NCBI GenBank assembly: GCA_029747015.1
Contig: JAKOGI010000814.1
Span: 62,001 to 126,000, forward strand
Reading direction: 5' to 3'
Length of the DNA stretch: 64,000 nt
Source: Carnegiea gigantea
Lineage: Eukaryota; Streptophyta; Magnoliopsida; Caryophyllales; Cactaceae
Position 1 is the first letter of the stretch; each line of letters begins with the position of its first letter. The notes beneath the pieces are model-generated. The model was not told the origin of the DNA, did no database searches, and saw nothing but the letters and a program-made list of their open reading frames with translations. Below, piece after piece: positions 46,130-58,600 of this stretch. A program made the position numbers and the translations under genes.

Positions 46130-47754
46130 TTATCTTACAGGACAAGCATATCGATAATGCCCCGTTTTACCACAATGAAAGCAAATAATAGTTTTAGGTA
46201 ATCCCACATATTTTTTATTCACTGGGTGGGTCATCTTAGGCACAAAATCTAGTCCTCTTCTATTTCGACTATGATGAGTGTTTAACCATTCAAACGCCCT
46301 TGAGGACCTGTTCCAGAGCTTGTTTGTGGCAAGGTCTGATTCCAAGTGTTTTATTTTCTCAAGCAAGTTTTTATTTTCTTCAGCAAAGACTCGACCTTTC
46401 CTTTTAAGTCAAGGGATTCTTTTTCCAGCTCAGTCAGTTTAGTGGAACAAGTCTCTTCTTTCATGAGTAGAGTTTCTTTAAGCACATTGATGTTTTCATG
46501 CAAGGCAAGAGTCTCTTTGTCAACTTCAAGTTTTTCCAATTTAAGGGTTTCATTTTTAAGTTGTAGATCTCGAACATCCCTTTTTAATTCAGCACATATA
46601 TCCATTATAGTGTACACTAATTCTTCAAGAGTTGATTTATTTAGACCACGTACCTTGTTCTTGAGTTGAGTCAGACTATCTGTTGATCCATCATCTGAAT
46701 CAGTGTCACTTCTTGCCATGAGTGCTACATCAGCTTCCCCAGCTTCAGACCCTTCCTCATCCTCGCTTGAATCTCCCCAGGCCGCGAGCATAGCTTTTGA
46801 GAACCTTTTCGCTGACCTGCTTACACCATGTTTCCTCCCCTGTTTTCTAGGGCGTTCGGGTTCTTGTTCTTCCTTGTGCAGTGGGCAGTTTCTCACAATG
46901 TGGTCCAGCTTGCCACACTTAAAACACCCGGAGAACTGTTCCCGATAGGTGTTCCTGGCCTTGCTGAAGTCCTTCCTTTTGCTGTTTTCTTTAACTTTCT
47001 TGAAGAACTTCTTAAATTTTTGAGTTATCATGGCAATCTCCTCCTCATCAGAATCAGAATCATCTTCTAAGGCCTTCAGAGCAAGACCTCGATCTCTCTT
47101 TGTCTCATCTTTTTGCTGAGAATTTTTTCTAAGTTCATACGTTTGGAGATTTCCAATCAGCTCATCTAGGGTGATCTTGTTCATGTCCTTAGCTTCTTGG
47201 ATGGCCGTGACTTTCGCTTCCTAAGAATGAGGTAAAATTCTTAGGATTTTCCTCACCAATTCTTCGGTGGTGAACGATTTGCCCAGGAATTTCAATTCAT
47301 TCGTTATGTGAGTGAAGCGAGTGTACATGTCCATCACACTTTCACGATCACCCATCTCAAACAGCTCATACTTTCTCATAAGCAATTCAATCCGGGATTG
47401 CTTTACCTGATTGGTCCCTTCGTGAGCTACTTGCAAAGCATCCCAGATTTCTTTGGCCGACTCACATTCAGATATGCGAGTATATTCATCAGGACCTAGG
47501 CCGAAATATAGGAGTTTCTTGGCCTTGGCATTCTTCTCCATCATCTTGTAATCTTCAGCATTGAATTCCTTAGGCTCCTTGAGGATTGACTTTCCATCTT
47601 CAGTGATTTTCATAGGGATGAGTGGTCCATTCTTGATGAGCATCCATAACTCATAATCCTCGGCTTGGATGTAGTTTTCCATTCTATTCTTCCACCGTCC
47701 ATAGTGTTGGCCATTAAAGTATGGTGGTCGAGTTATGGATCGACCTTCAAGCAT
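46130..47754 (-). pseudogene. Gag of the inner Sirevirus, one stop and one frameshift
   Basis: The start ATG at 47754 directly follows an in-frame TAA. The first part (47221-47754) is a Copia gag (UBN2-type: PYFNGQHYGRWKNRMENYI at the start, ERISE/CESAKEIWDALQVAHEG in the middle). It stops at a TAG (47219-47221) where the family has Trp (LPHSWEAK), after which the same frame continues from 47184. Next come an acidic stretch, a CCHC knuckle CFKCGKLDHIVRNC, and a long coiled coil rich in Lys/Glu/Leu. A frameshift near 46360 leads into a second knuckle CFHCGKTGHYRYAC at 46130-46366. Two knuckles and a coiled coil fit Sirevirus gags, which bind element RNA and form particles in the cytoplasm. Confidence 0.88.
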
Positions 47755-47816
47755 GCCTTATGGTGTACTTATCTTCAAGGATCTCTCAAAGGTGTTAGCC
47801 TTTCAAAGGAGAACCT

Positions 47817-47828
47817 GCTCTGACACCA
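47817..47828 (-). other. Primer binding site of the inner Sirevirus
   Basis: The minus strand reads TGGTGTCAGAGC two bases after the 5' LTR. It differs by one base from the initiator-Met site TGGTATCAGAGC. Confidence 0.85.
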
Positions 47829-47830
47829 CT

Positions 47831-49247
47831 TGTTGATTTAGAGAGTACACAACCACAAGAGGGGGTGAATTGTGGTGTCCGATTTTCACAAGTTGCTGGC
47901 CAACAGTCTTAGACCCTGTTCACACAGGTTGTTCCTGAGATAAGCAGAAGCGAAAATCCAACAAAATTGAAGGCGGAAATAATGGACATAGGATTTTTAC
48001 GTGGAAAACACCTCTAGCCCAACTGAGGTGAGAAACCACGACCTACCTCGTGTAGGATTTAAAAACTTCACTAAACGGGCTAATCACGTTACAATAGTAA
48101 CATACCTTGTTACAAATTGTAACACAAGTAACATGTCTTCCCTAAGACAAGTTACCCCACATCCAAAATCCCCTTGATTTGGACACACACTCTACTCACT
48201 TTTGTGAAAGAAGAGTATAAAGAAAAACATCCTATTACAATGCTTCTCAACTAAGCTAATATAGGGTACAATGAAGTCCTAGTATGCCAACTTTGAAAGC
48301 TCAAATAACTTACTTACTAGACACGGTTTTCTTTTCAAACTTTTAAGCTCATGAACACTAAATTTTTCTCTTTGAAAACTGATGCTTCTAAGGTTGTAAG
48401 AAGCCGCCTTTTGTAGTGCTTGGAAAATAATTCATCAAATTTTTTGGAAACTAAAATCCCTAAAGAATATAGAATTCTTTAGCCACAAGGGATGAGGAAA
48501 CATGAGCTGGAAACACTTCCTAAACCGTGTGCATAAGGCGGTGATTCTCAGCAACTAGCCCATGTTTTTCTCAACAACCTTATCCACTTGCCAAAAATTG
48601 GATATTCTTTTATTCAAAAAGATTTTGCAAATCTCCTTAGATTTTAATAACCGTTTTTAGGATAAGGGGTAAGATACTCCATAAAAAATCTTTCTTGCAA
48701 ATCTTTGAAGAAGCTGCTCAAAATCCAAAAGATAAAAATCGTGCAAAACAGTTTTTTGCAGCTTATTCTGGAAACACCCTGAGCGTCCTATTTCCAGAAT
48801 TGTTTCGAAGGGTGATCCAAAATATTTTTCCAAAAAAGCAAAACCGTTTCAAGTAAGTGGTAAGTTAAGACTTTCTGATTGGCATATTAACAAGAGTCTA
48901 AAAATATAAAACCAAATCAAATCAAGACATCTTGTTGTAACCACTAGTCATCTTGTAGAGAGACGAATCTGATGCAAACACTTCACAGAACCTGTTCCTC
49001 ACAGCTGCACTTATATCCTATGCTTCAAACACTTCACAGGACATGTTTCAAACACCTTACAGAGCCTGTTCCTCATGGTTGTTCTTACATCGCTGACTTG
49101 AGTACCTGTTCTTGATAAACCATTAGTCAAGCAGTTTTAATATATTGAAAAACAGCAGTAAGGCCCTGTTGGTAAAGCCTGTTTGGAACAACAACTACTA
49201 CTACAATACTTGGATTTGTTATCATCAAAACCTTATACATTCTAACA
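47831..49247 (-). repeat. 5' LTR of the inner Sirevirus
   Basis: Partner of 39156-40570. The right edge CATTCTAACA is followed by the TTACT duplication. This LTR would drive transcription leftwards through gag. Confidence 0.95.
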
Positions 49248-49252
49248 TTACT

Positions 49253-49532
49253 TATTGATCCTCATGTGATACTTGAGGGGAATGAGGTTGATTGTTGTAA
49301 GTCTCTAGGTACTTTTAGCAGGTATGACCCCTCCTTTGATCCTTATCGTCTATACCTAGAGGGCATGCCTGGAAAAATTGTGTTAATTATTGCATTCGAT
49401 TATTCTACTGATTTCTCCAAGGCATTTGATGAGTTTAAGAGGGTACTAACTTTGTTTGCTCCATCCTTACCAGTGTTCTCTTATTCAAACTCTTCTGAGA
49501 TGCATGCAGCAATGCATGATAAGCTCTTATGA
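49253..49532 (+). pseudogene. Gag-like ORF of the outer element, 3' part
   Basis: It continues the frame cut at 39155 once the Sirevirus and one TTACT are set aside. The visible text includes DPSFDPYRLYLEGMPGKIVL and FDEFKRVLTLFAPSLPVF. It stops at TGA 49530-49532. There are no stops inside this part. No known domain is recognised. Confidence 0.6.
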
Positions 49533-51186
49533 GCTTTGACGGCATCCGAGTCGATGCTGTGAGTCCTGAGCGATGATGAGGAGTGGTTGCTGCTCGTCAG
49601 GCCTCCACAGCGCCATCCTAGGGAGGCGCAGTTCGGGTGCAATCAGTACCCGACCTGGTATAATCGTTCTCACTCTCCCCCCTTTCCTTTTATTTTTTTT
49701 ATTTTCTCTCATTTTGTTTTTGTTTAGTTGTGGATATTAGGATTGCGTTTTTGTTGGTGATCATCTTGAGTTGAAATTTAGGATGTTGTTGAGCCATTGA
49801 TGGCTATGATCACCGTTTTTGTATTTTTGTGGATATTTGTGTGTTGTGATTGGTGGTGTTGATGGATTGGTCTATCTTTGTTTTTGGTGGTTAGTTTTGT
49901 ATATATGTGTGGTATTGTTTTGATTTGGATTGTGTTTTTGGGGAGTGTGTTAGCCTATATATACTATATATGCGTCGGTTTAGTGTTTATGTGTAATTTT
50001 GTTTTTTGTTTTTGTGTGTTTTACGGTTGGTGATGACTCTCAGCTCCCAATGAGGATATTGTGAGATTTAGGTGTGGGGGTGGGGTCATCTCCCCTTTTA
50101 CCCTTATTTTTGTGAAAAATTTTTCATTTTTGTGCAAATTTTTCAATTTTTCTCTTTTTTGTATAATTTTCCTTAATTTTTGAATTTAGGGGAGTTTTGT
50201 ACTATTTTGTTCCGCCTTGATCCCCGGTACCTTGGCTATTAGCTCGTATATAAGTATAATATGCATGATAGACATTCATCCCAAGTGTGTCATTTTAGGC
50301 CTTAGTTCTAACCCCAACTGTCCATTGTAATTTTGCAATCCAGTCCTGATTTATGTATTAACATTATCCTACATTCTTAGTCTTCCATGATCGGCTCTCC
50401 TACTTGTCTACTGTACAGTTACCTTCGTATGAGCTTGCACCCCTTTTTCAATAACAAAAGCAAAAACAAACAAACTCATGCGCTACTGGGTGTATCCCTT
50501 TGAGGCGTGGCAAGAGTTTAGTGAAAAAAAGAGAAAGAAAAGAAAAACAAGAGGGGGGAAAGGAAAGAGTTTGGAATGACAATTAGATACCCCTTTGAGG
50601 CATGTACTACTGGGTGCTACCCTTTGAGGCAATACTGCTACTGGGGAAGCTTGTTTTCCATGCTAGCAAATCAATAAGGTAGCCTGTGTCAGTTAAGTGG
50701 GATTGAGTTTGGTTTTGGTAGGCCAAAGTCTTAGGGTGATGATACACTTGCACACCAGGCACCAGGATGGATTCAATATTTTCATGCGTCGTGGGGTGAA
50801 AGCTGATGTCTGGATGCCGTTCTTTGGGATGATGTGTCCTGAAGTGCATATAATGCTTGTGTACAGACTGATACTTGAGTTACTAGGGGGTTTTGGTTGA
50901 TCCAATCATGTACAGTTTACCCCGATGTATATATTATATTTTGTCTTTTTCTTTTTTTCGATTTTTATTTCCCTTTTCTTTGTTTTTCCTTTTTGAGATT
51001 TTGTGGGTATATCTTCTGCAAACCCTCACGAGACCTTACTCGTCCACTTGGGGTAACCAAGGGGCTTAAAGGGCTTGTTGCATACGCTAAATACAACCGT
51101 GATTCCTACGAAAGTGAGTTAGGCCCTAGGTCAGTTTTTCTTTTTGTTTTGCTCGAGGACGAGCAAAAGATAGGTGTGGGGGTATT
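49533..51186 (+). other. Noncoding 3' internal part of the outer element with G-rich tract
   Basis: This is T-rich sequence (especially 49670-50220 and 50940-51000), without a credible ORF. It contains the palindrome GCTCGAGGACGAGC at 51151-51164, found at this place in Athila/Tat-type elements. It ends with GGTGTGGGGGTATT (51173-51186), the likely plus-strand primer before the LTR. Between 50480 and 50640 the phrase CTACTGGGTG-CCCTTTGAGGC is repeated three times. Confidence 0.65.
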
Positions 51187-52525
51187 TGTTAGGCAATAAT
51201 TTGTCGCATTTTACATGCCTTTTTCACCTAATCTTAGCTCGTATAATAATGTAATCCTTAGAGTTTTTCTTGTTTTATTAAGTATTCTTTAGGATTTTTA
51301 CTTGTTTTGTTTATTCTTGCAGATAATAAGTTGAACCAAGAAAATACTGCAAAAATAGGGCAAAAAGGATCAAAACAGACGAAAAGACGAAAAACAGGAG
51401 CCAGCCGGGCAAAGCCGGCCAGCAAGGTGGCACGGTCGTGCCAGCTCTGTCTCTATCGGTTTCTTCTCGGTCCGCCTCGTTTTCTATTTAATCCCCTTTT
51501 CTTGGCCTTGCTTCGGGGGTTCTTCGACTACTTTTCTAGTTTAGTTTAGATGGGATTTTAGCAAATAAAAACCCCATTGAGGGGATTGTATTAGGATTGG
51601 TGGGGGATATTCAAGACTTTGGATTGCGAATTTCTTCCTATCAAGCATAAGTTTTCTCCGCTCTTCTCTTTTATTTCATGTTTTCTTCTTATATTGGATT
51701 TCGTTAGTTCAGTTTATGTGTTTGATTCTTGTTTGATTTAGATGCTTAGTTTTTATCATTATTTCATGGTAGATTGCTTGTTAGAGTAGATTCGTTTCAT
51801 TCTCTTTTCTCTTTAATTCATGTTCGTTAGTTTAGGTTTAAGTTTGGGTTTTTGTGATTGGTTGGTGATTAGTTGATAGATTTTGTGGGCTTGGATTGTG
51901 ATTAGCTTCTAGATGGCTAATTAATCTTGTTTTAGGCCTAACCATTCCCAATCTATGCTTAGAACCTAGAGTTTTCCCTCACGCCCGCCAAGTGTTCAAT
52001 GAAATGCCTGAGAGAGCTTTCATCCATATTTTTGGGCGATTGACTTATGCTGAAAGGTGAGGTCAATTTGCTAGTGTGGGAGAGAGAATAGCCGAGTTCG
52101 GGATATGAAAATAGTACTCGATCCGAGCTAGGTCCGAGGGTTGCTACTCTTTGGTCTAATTGGACTAACCCCATGAATATAGGTCGTTAGGCGAATTATA
52201 CTAGTTCATGACCCTTGAGAGAGGGCTTGGATGGTCTTTGATAGTGCAACCGACCATCTCTTGTTCATAGTATAGTTTGGGTAGGTTAGGACTCGTTTCA
52301 ATTAGTTAGTTCGTTATTTGGCGAAATCGGAAACCCATGTCCCTTTTTGTTTATTTGTTTTAGTAGTTTAGTCTTTCTTCCCTTTACTCTCTGTTTGGCC
52401 TAGATTGATATGCTTGAGTTAGCTTTGATAATTGAAAACACAACTCTCTGTGGACGACACCTCAAGTACTCAACGATACACCTTGCACTTGGGGTTTATA
52501 AATACTAAAATTTTTTTCTGCATCA
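51187..52525 (+). repeat. 3' LTR of the outer element
   Basis: Partner of 36708-38103, 57 bases shorter. Most of the difference is the missing palindromic block around 51426-51442. It is followed by the ATACT duplication. Confidence 0.9.
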
Positions 52526-52530
52526 ATACT

Positions 52531-55500
52531 CTTAAAAACTCCACAACTAATCGTATTTGTTGTAGAGAATTCTTAGGATGGGTGAGCTCTATGAGGTTTC
52601 TCAGGGAGTTTATGAACGAGGATGAAGCACACTGAAAGAGCTTATGGGGACTTACAGGCCGGTCAATGACCCTTGAAGTTGTTCGTGGTCACTATCCACA
52701 CCCGGGAGGGGTCAGAGAATTACACTACCAGCAATGATTGTTTGCATTGTTGTGGAAGATAGGGTGGGAGCTGTTGCATTAATTATGAAAGATATTTTTG
52801 TAATTTTGGAGGTTTATAATAGTTTGATCCAAAGGTGCAGGGTTAACAAATAATTTGAAAAGGCTAAGGGCATAAAAGATTTACCAAAACCATGAGGGAA
52901 ACAAATGAAAATAATGAATTGCAGAATAATATTCTGAGGGTGTTTTGAGTTGTGGTGTGATGTTATAGTAAACTTAATTCATTTATCTAGTTAATGTAGT
53001 ACAGTAAGCGAAGGGTTTCAGAATTATATTATAATGCTTAATACCAAATAATGTTATGAGGTGATGCGCTACACCCAAAGGATCTAGTTCTAGGTCATAT
53101 CTCCGTAGACACAATTGATATAGGCTAGATCTAATTCTAGGTTCAAAAATTTTAATTGGATTCAAGTTCTAGGGAACGTAATCTAGATCCAGCCCATTGC
53201 CATCATTAAAGTGATTTCCATATGAAATAATACAACCAGAAGAAATTGATCAATGAAATCTTTATTTTTAAAATTAAAATGCGAATAAAGGATTGAAAAT
53301 GTCCAAATCAAGAGATTCCTGAATTGCGGTTTAATCCAACCTAACATAATTGCTTGCTGCCTATTTTTGATATTTAAATGCATGCTTAAACTTAAAACTA
53401 CATAGATGATGGACGTTACACATAGCACACAAATAATATATCTTGTTTTAAAAGGTTCTTGTATGTGGATAGTCTGGACTTTGGGTATTGGACCGAGAGT
53501 AATTCAGCTTTAAAATAGGTTCTGGTGTCATGAACTTTCTGCCTATTTATTCTGAATAATTTGTACTCTGGGAAATATCGTGCCCAACACCCCAATTTCA
53601 ACTCACTGTTCGTCATATTTTTTTAGTACAGATTATTGAGAATAAATATGCTAAAAAGTTCACGGTTGCTGAAGTTCAGCTTGTTCTGATCTAATATCCC
53701 AATGTTGAAATTATTGACCTTTATTACTCCCTTTTTAAAGGATAACTCTTTATTTTAAAAACAAAATAAAAAGGTTAACATTAGTAGTTACCAATAATTA
53801 TGAATACAATAGTAAAGTGGAGACCAAAATACACTAACTTGATGTGATGCAATTAGATCAATAATGTCACCACAAAAATAGGTGGTATTGAGGATAAAAA
53901 TTAAAAAAAAAATCACAACGAGTCAATGTATATACTTTTGATACACTTTTATCGGTGCAAATGCAATTTCTTGTCAATTGCAGATAAAGTAAAATCTCAT
54001 TTTTATATATATAAAAAAACTAATGTAAAATCTAACAAAAGCGTACATAATGGTCAACACCCAATTAGATAATAAATGATTGGGTGGACCAATGCACACA
54101 CTTACGTTTGACACTCTTACTTTATGACAAATTTTTTCATTCTTTTGCCACTTAATGGCGCTATTTGAACACTCCACATCACCCAAAGTAGCTATTTTTT
54201 TCCTTTTCCTAATAACCCATATGACATAACATGCAAGGAAAAAAGAAGAAGAAGAAGAAATCAACAGTGAAGGCCATTGAAGAAAGAGTGAGAAGAGGGA
54301 TATAGAGTAAAGACTAAATATTGTGTGAACGTTTTAAAACAATAGGGCTTATATGAGCCTGGTTTTTTGAGTAGTGCCAAATTGTGGCACATTAGAAAAA
54401 CGCCATCTCCAATTTTTAATCTCTTATATGGCGCATTCTATCTCCTCGAACGCCTAGATATGGCACACAAATGAAGACGAAATAACCAACAAAATATAGT
54501 AGACAACATAGGCAACTATAGATAAAGGAAAAATGAAAAACTAAAAAGAAAATGCATAGAACCATAGCTATAACTCTTGAAGAAATGGTTATCTATTCCC
54601 CTATTGCCAAGTGAACCCTTTTCTTTCTACAATTTTATGAACTATCCTTCCATTAGCCGCTTCCACTACCCCATGAAATCATTTCTTGAAAATTTCAACT
54701 TAAACTATATGCCAGTTTCCTCGAAAATTAAATTTCAAGGGGAAAAAATAGTCATCTGCAACTAAAGCTTTTATTCACACATTTTCTTTTTGATAACTAT
54801 TCTGAAGTAACTGTTCTTGTAAAGAAATTATCTTTATGTAACTCTTTCTTTGACTTCAAGGTGCTTAGCTTCCCATCTCCCTTTTCTTTTAGGGTGTCTA
54901 ATATTCATTATCTGTCATGGATATAGAGGCAAGAGAAGGAAACCTCACTTTATCATTCTAATCACGTTCTTCTTAGATTGAAGCAGTACTGGTTCATGGT
55001 TATAGATTCAATAACAAAGCCATCAATGGTGCCCGTGGAAGGGGGATCTGTCTTCTGCCCAAATCTCATACTGCAAAAATAGAACTTATGCATCAAAGTA
55101 CAAAAAGGGTGAAAATTTGTGTACAATCTTATCAGGTAAGGCTTTGGTAGCAACATTATAAAGCAAGGTTAAAAAACAGAGGCAACCTAATGGTGCTCTA
55201 AATAGTTACCAAGCACAGGGCAGGTGAAAGTTATCAAAAAGTTTTAAGTAACACAAAGTGAACTCAAACAACCATGGGAATTATTATGAAGTAGTTTATA
55301 TTGGCATATGCAAAAGATAGAGCTAGTCGATCGGTAGAACCTTACTTTAGAAAAATGGAACACTCCCACTCATGTGTTTAATAATGACAAAGTTCACTCA
55401 ATTTCTTTTCTAACTATACAAACTACCATATGCTTGGTGAGATTCTTAATTTGCTAGCATCCAATAAGACTTAAGGCAAAGTGATAAAAAATTTCGATAA

Positions 55501-55592
55501 CGAGGAGCTAAAAAGTCAAACATCCAAGTGGCATTCATATAGTTCCAACAACTTCATAAATTTTGAGCACCTTTGAAAGTCCCAAAAGACAA
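52531..55592. other. No recognisable gene
   Basis: AT-rich sequence with short ORFs only. Nothing resembles the elements on either side. One possible exon on the minus strand is listed separately. Confidence 0.5.
54962..55070 (-). other. Possible last exon of an unknown gene
   Basis: On the minus strand, TTTTTGCAG (a good acceptor) precedes an open stretch ending with a stop near 54962. In one frame it reads RFGQKTDPPSTGTIDGFVIE. The composition looks more like coding DNA than its neighbours. No partner exon or family could be identified, so it may be chance or a gene fragment. Confidence 0.25.
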
Positions 55593-56730
55593 TGTTAGAT
55601 CATCCTAGATGGGGGTGAATAGGGTGACATATTAAAAATTAAGACTTTATAAAAACATTCAATGTACTTTAATTTTGCATTGCTAATGTCAATGAGAACA
55701 ACCTCGAAGGTTAGTCCCCAATGTCAGTAATAAATAAAATTTAAGGGAAAAAATAAAATGGGATAAAACACATGATATTTTTATAATGTTCATCCTTTCT
55801 AATAGGGCTAGTCATCACCTGAGGCTCTTCTTCCCTTAGAATTTGATCATCTCCACTTCTTGATCACTTAAAAAGAACTCACTAATGACCTTGACTTTAG
55901 AATCTCTCTAGCATTCTAATCTCACTCGATTAAGGAACCTCAGCTAGGACACTCACTAAGTATTGACATCTCAATTCCTAGCTACTCAAGTAAGTTCCCC
56001 AACTTACTTATTACAAACTCTCCCTTTCAGATAATGAAATGAATCAATAAATACATAAGAGAATATTATGAATGATTTGTGCTTGAGCTCTTTTCTCGAT
56101 ATAATTCTTTCTTGTGTCTTGCAATATGCTTCAGCTCTATCTTGCATAGATTTAAAACCTTCTTGACCGCTGGAGCTATACTTATCAATTTTTCAATATA
56201 ATCTTCCCAGAATCCAATGTCACTGATTTAAACTTCGGTTTCTCCAAACTTGGCTCTTGATTGCCAATAATAATGGATCTTCATTACTGGGAGAAGAGCT
56301 TAATTTGATCTTCAAGGATCTTGTTGTAGTCAATTAGAATAATTTATAGATGGACTCAAGATTGATTTATTACAACTTTCTAAAACTAGATCAAATTAAA
56401 TTATTACAAGATCTTGGATAATAAGTAGATATATATTGCATCATAAGATATAATCCATTCAGACATAAATAAAGAATTATTTCCAAATATATTAATAGAA
56501 ATATATCTCAAAGAACAAACCAATATATCATATAAATCATGTTTACAAAAAAAAAAAAAAAAATTGATTATGCTAGTACCAAAGTGAGAGATTCTAACTT
56601 TCATACTGGATTCCTACAAAGGTAAGATTGGTTAGTGTAACCCAATGTATGACTCAAAAGCCCCAAGGTCTACAAGATACGACATTTAAAACAGTCAATA
56701 ACATTGCCGCTGACATTGAGTAAGTCTTCA
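55593..56730 (-). repeat. 3' LTR of the second Sirevirus
   Basis: As transcribed it begins TGAAGACTT after the purine tract. It ends near ...ACCCTATTCACCCCCATC and GATCTAACA, the CACCC-rich terminus common in Sirevirus LTRs. Only this LTR is in the window, so the ends are inferred from TG...CA and the tract. Confidence 0.65.
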
Positions 56731-56746
56731 ATCTCCCCCTTTTGAT
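56731..56746 (-). other. Polypurine tract of the second Sirevirus
   Basis: The minus strand reads ATCAAAAGGGGGAGAT before the LTR. A related pair (CCCCCTTTTTGATTTTCATC) occurs again at 56938-56960, a possible duplicate tract. Confidence 0.7.
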
Positions 56747-57049
56747 GAAAGACAAAGCTTCAATTTAAAGATCTTATAAGCACGTCAAGCATATGAGCAT
56801 CAGTAGCAAAAATATAGCATAATCAACAAAAGATAAGGCGCCTCTAGTAACCTAGCTATGAACGCTAAGTGCTTCTAAAGCCTTTCATGCATGCTTTGAT
56901 TTTTCATAGTCAATTTCCTTGAGTTAATACTTTGTCTCCCCCTTTTTGATTTTCATCAAAAGGGGCGAACTTGCAAAGTTGTTTAGCAAATCATTGTTTA
57001 AAAACATTCAAATTGTTTAGAACCATAAAAATAAGGAATTATCGTTGAG

Positions 57050-58600
57050 AGAAGAAAGAGAGAGATCATCAAGCATGGTCAAGAGAGAGATCATCAAGCA
57101 TGGTCATATGTACGGGGGATTGAAGCAGTCGTCTTGGGTTCCTCTGCAGCCTCGAGCACAACAGTCACTTCCCTAATGTCTACCTCCTGACTTACCTCAG
57201 CCTGGACGGTCTTCAATGCCGACTCCAACCTTACGACATTTGCTGCAAACTCATCATTTATACTTTCAAAGTTCTTTCCTCTACTTTCAAATCGGAGATA
57301 ATGCTTTTGGGCTCTATAGCACGCACTTTGAGATTCTCACATACTCCTTTTGAGATCGGTCAATGTGTGCTTGATCTCACCTTAACTAGTCTTCAGACTG
57401 GTGATCTCTCCCTTAATCTTCTTAATATCTCCTTTAAACCATTCTATCCAGGGATGAGGGGTCACCTCATGGTAGGGTTGAGATGAAGGTGTCTCAATGT
57501 CATTGGCAGAAATTTCCTCCTCATATTTCCAGTGTCCAAAAGGGAGGGGTTTGAATTTTTGACTCTTGAGTGTGCCTTCATTAATGATTGGGATTTATAA
57601 ATCAAGGCATTCTTCACCTCAAAGGAAAATTTAAAAGGCCTTGAATATGTGAGTTATGAGATTTCAATAAGGTAAGGGATAATTTCCTAATAGGTTACAA
57701 ACCTCGGTCATGTTTTCAAGGATAAGCTCAGCAAAATTCATAAAATACCCCTCCATAATGTAGTAGATGGTTTTGAGGAGAATGTCATTGATTGTCTCCG
57801 TTAATTATCCTTCATGATATATGGTCATAACTAGAATAAAGTAGAGGATCCTTAGGTCGGAGTACATGGCTGTATAGGATTAGTTTGATTTTTGGATCTT
57901 GGAAGGATGAGCATATTTGTCAAGGTAGAGTCTTCGGGCTTTGGGGGCTGACATTGAGGGAGGGAATTTTGAAGGATCAGGGTTCAAATTGAAAATTGTC
58001 TCCATGGAGGCAGTAGTGAGGGTGATGACAGTATCTTTAACCTTGGTGGTGTAGTACTTTCTATCCCTACCATTAGGTTCTACCTTCTCGCAGTTGACTG
58101 TTTTCTTGCAGTTCGCATAAAACAGCCGAACCAATTGAGGATAGACTTCATCACTCACTTCAAATAGACCCATACAACTCAATTTCTCCAATTATTAAAA
58201 TCAATCAATTCATAAAACACCGATCTCCTTTATATGATGTGGTTGAATCGTTTTATCCCCATGTCAATGAACCATTCAAAGGGAAGGCCTAGGATACCTA
58301 AATCTTCTATAGATTCTATTTTAGAGAAGGAGTTGCCAAAGTTTGTGGACAATTCTTGCTTAGAGTTCGAGATACTATTGATTTCCCCAGACTTTGGTAG
58401 TTGGCGTTTGGTGGCACCACGAGTTCGCTTAGTAGGGGTGGTGAATGCTTTAGTGACAGTGCTTCCTTTGCATTTAGAAGACATGGTTGAGAGTGACATC
58501 AATGTTTCTAATAGGAGGGATATGAGGGTTTGGGAGTTTGAAAGACAAAGACTGAGAGAGAGTAGAGGTTGAGTGGTGAGCAATTTAGGCCAGGGCACAC
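57050..58600 (-). pseudogene. Envelope-like gene of the second Sirevirus, decayed
   Basis: It lies downstream of RNase H like the envelope-like ORF of the inner Sirevirus. An N-terminal piece near 58480 reads MSSKCKGSTVTKAFTTPTKR, a basic start. The piece 57880-58191 has EVYPQLVRLFYANCKK, comparable in position and pattern to the HELAEFYANC segment of the other copy. The C-terminal part near 57110-57480 reads as a helical, probably coiled-coil tail with stops. The protein is broken by several stops and frame changes. Confidence 0.6.

Larger units (their letters stand above)
39156..49247 (-). mobile_element. Sirevirus-type Copia retrotransposon with envelope-like gene
   Basis: A 10,092-bp minus-strand element bounded by LTRs at 47831-49247 (5') and 39156-40570 (3'), with perfect TTACT duplications at 39151-39155 and 49248-49252. 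Gene order on the minus strand is gag, protease, integrase, RNase H, then an envelope-like ORF after pol, which defines Sireviruses. Reverse transcriptase is missing. LTRs differ at about 40 positions in 1.4 kb by eye, so the insertion is fairly young, and younger than the outer element it interrupts. Confidence 0.95.
36708..52525 (+). mobile_element. Outer non-autonomous LTR retrotransposon, split by a Sirevirus
   Basis: LTRs at 36708-38103 and 51187-52525 both start TGTTAGGC and end CTGCATCA. The element is flanked by perfect ATACT duplications (36703-36707 and 52526-52530). A primer site of the Athila/Tat type follows the left LTR and a G-rich tract precedes the right one. Its own internal region is about 3 kb and holds one Gag-like ORF and a long noncoding 3' part. 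No protease, reverse transcriptase or integrase is present, so it is a LARD-like element. The nested Sirevirus (39156-49247) accounts for most of the present length. Confidence 0.9.
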
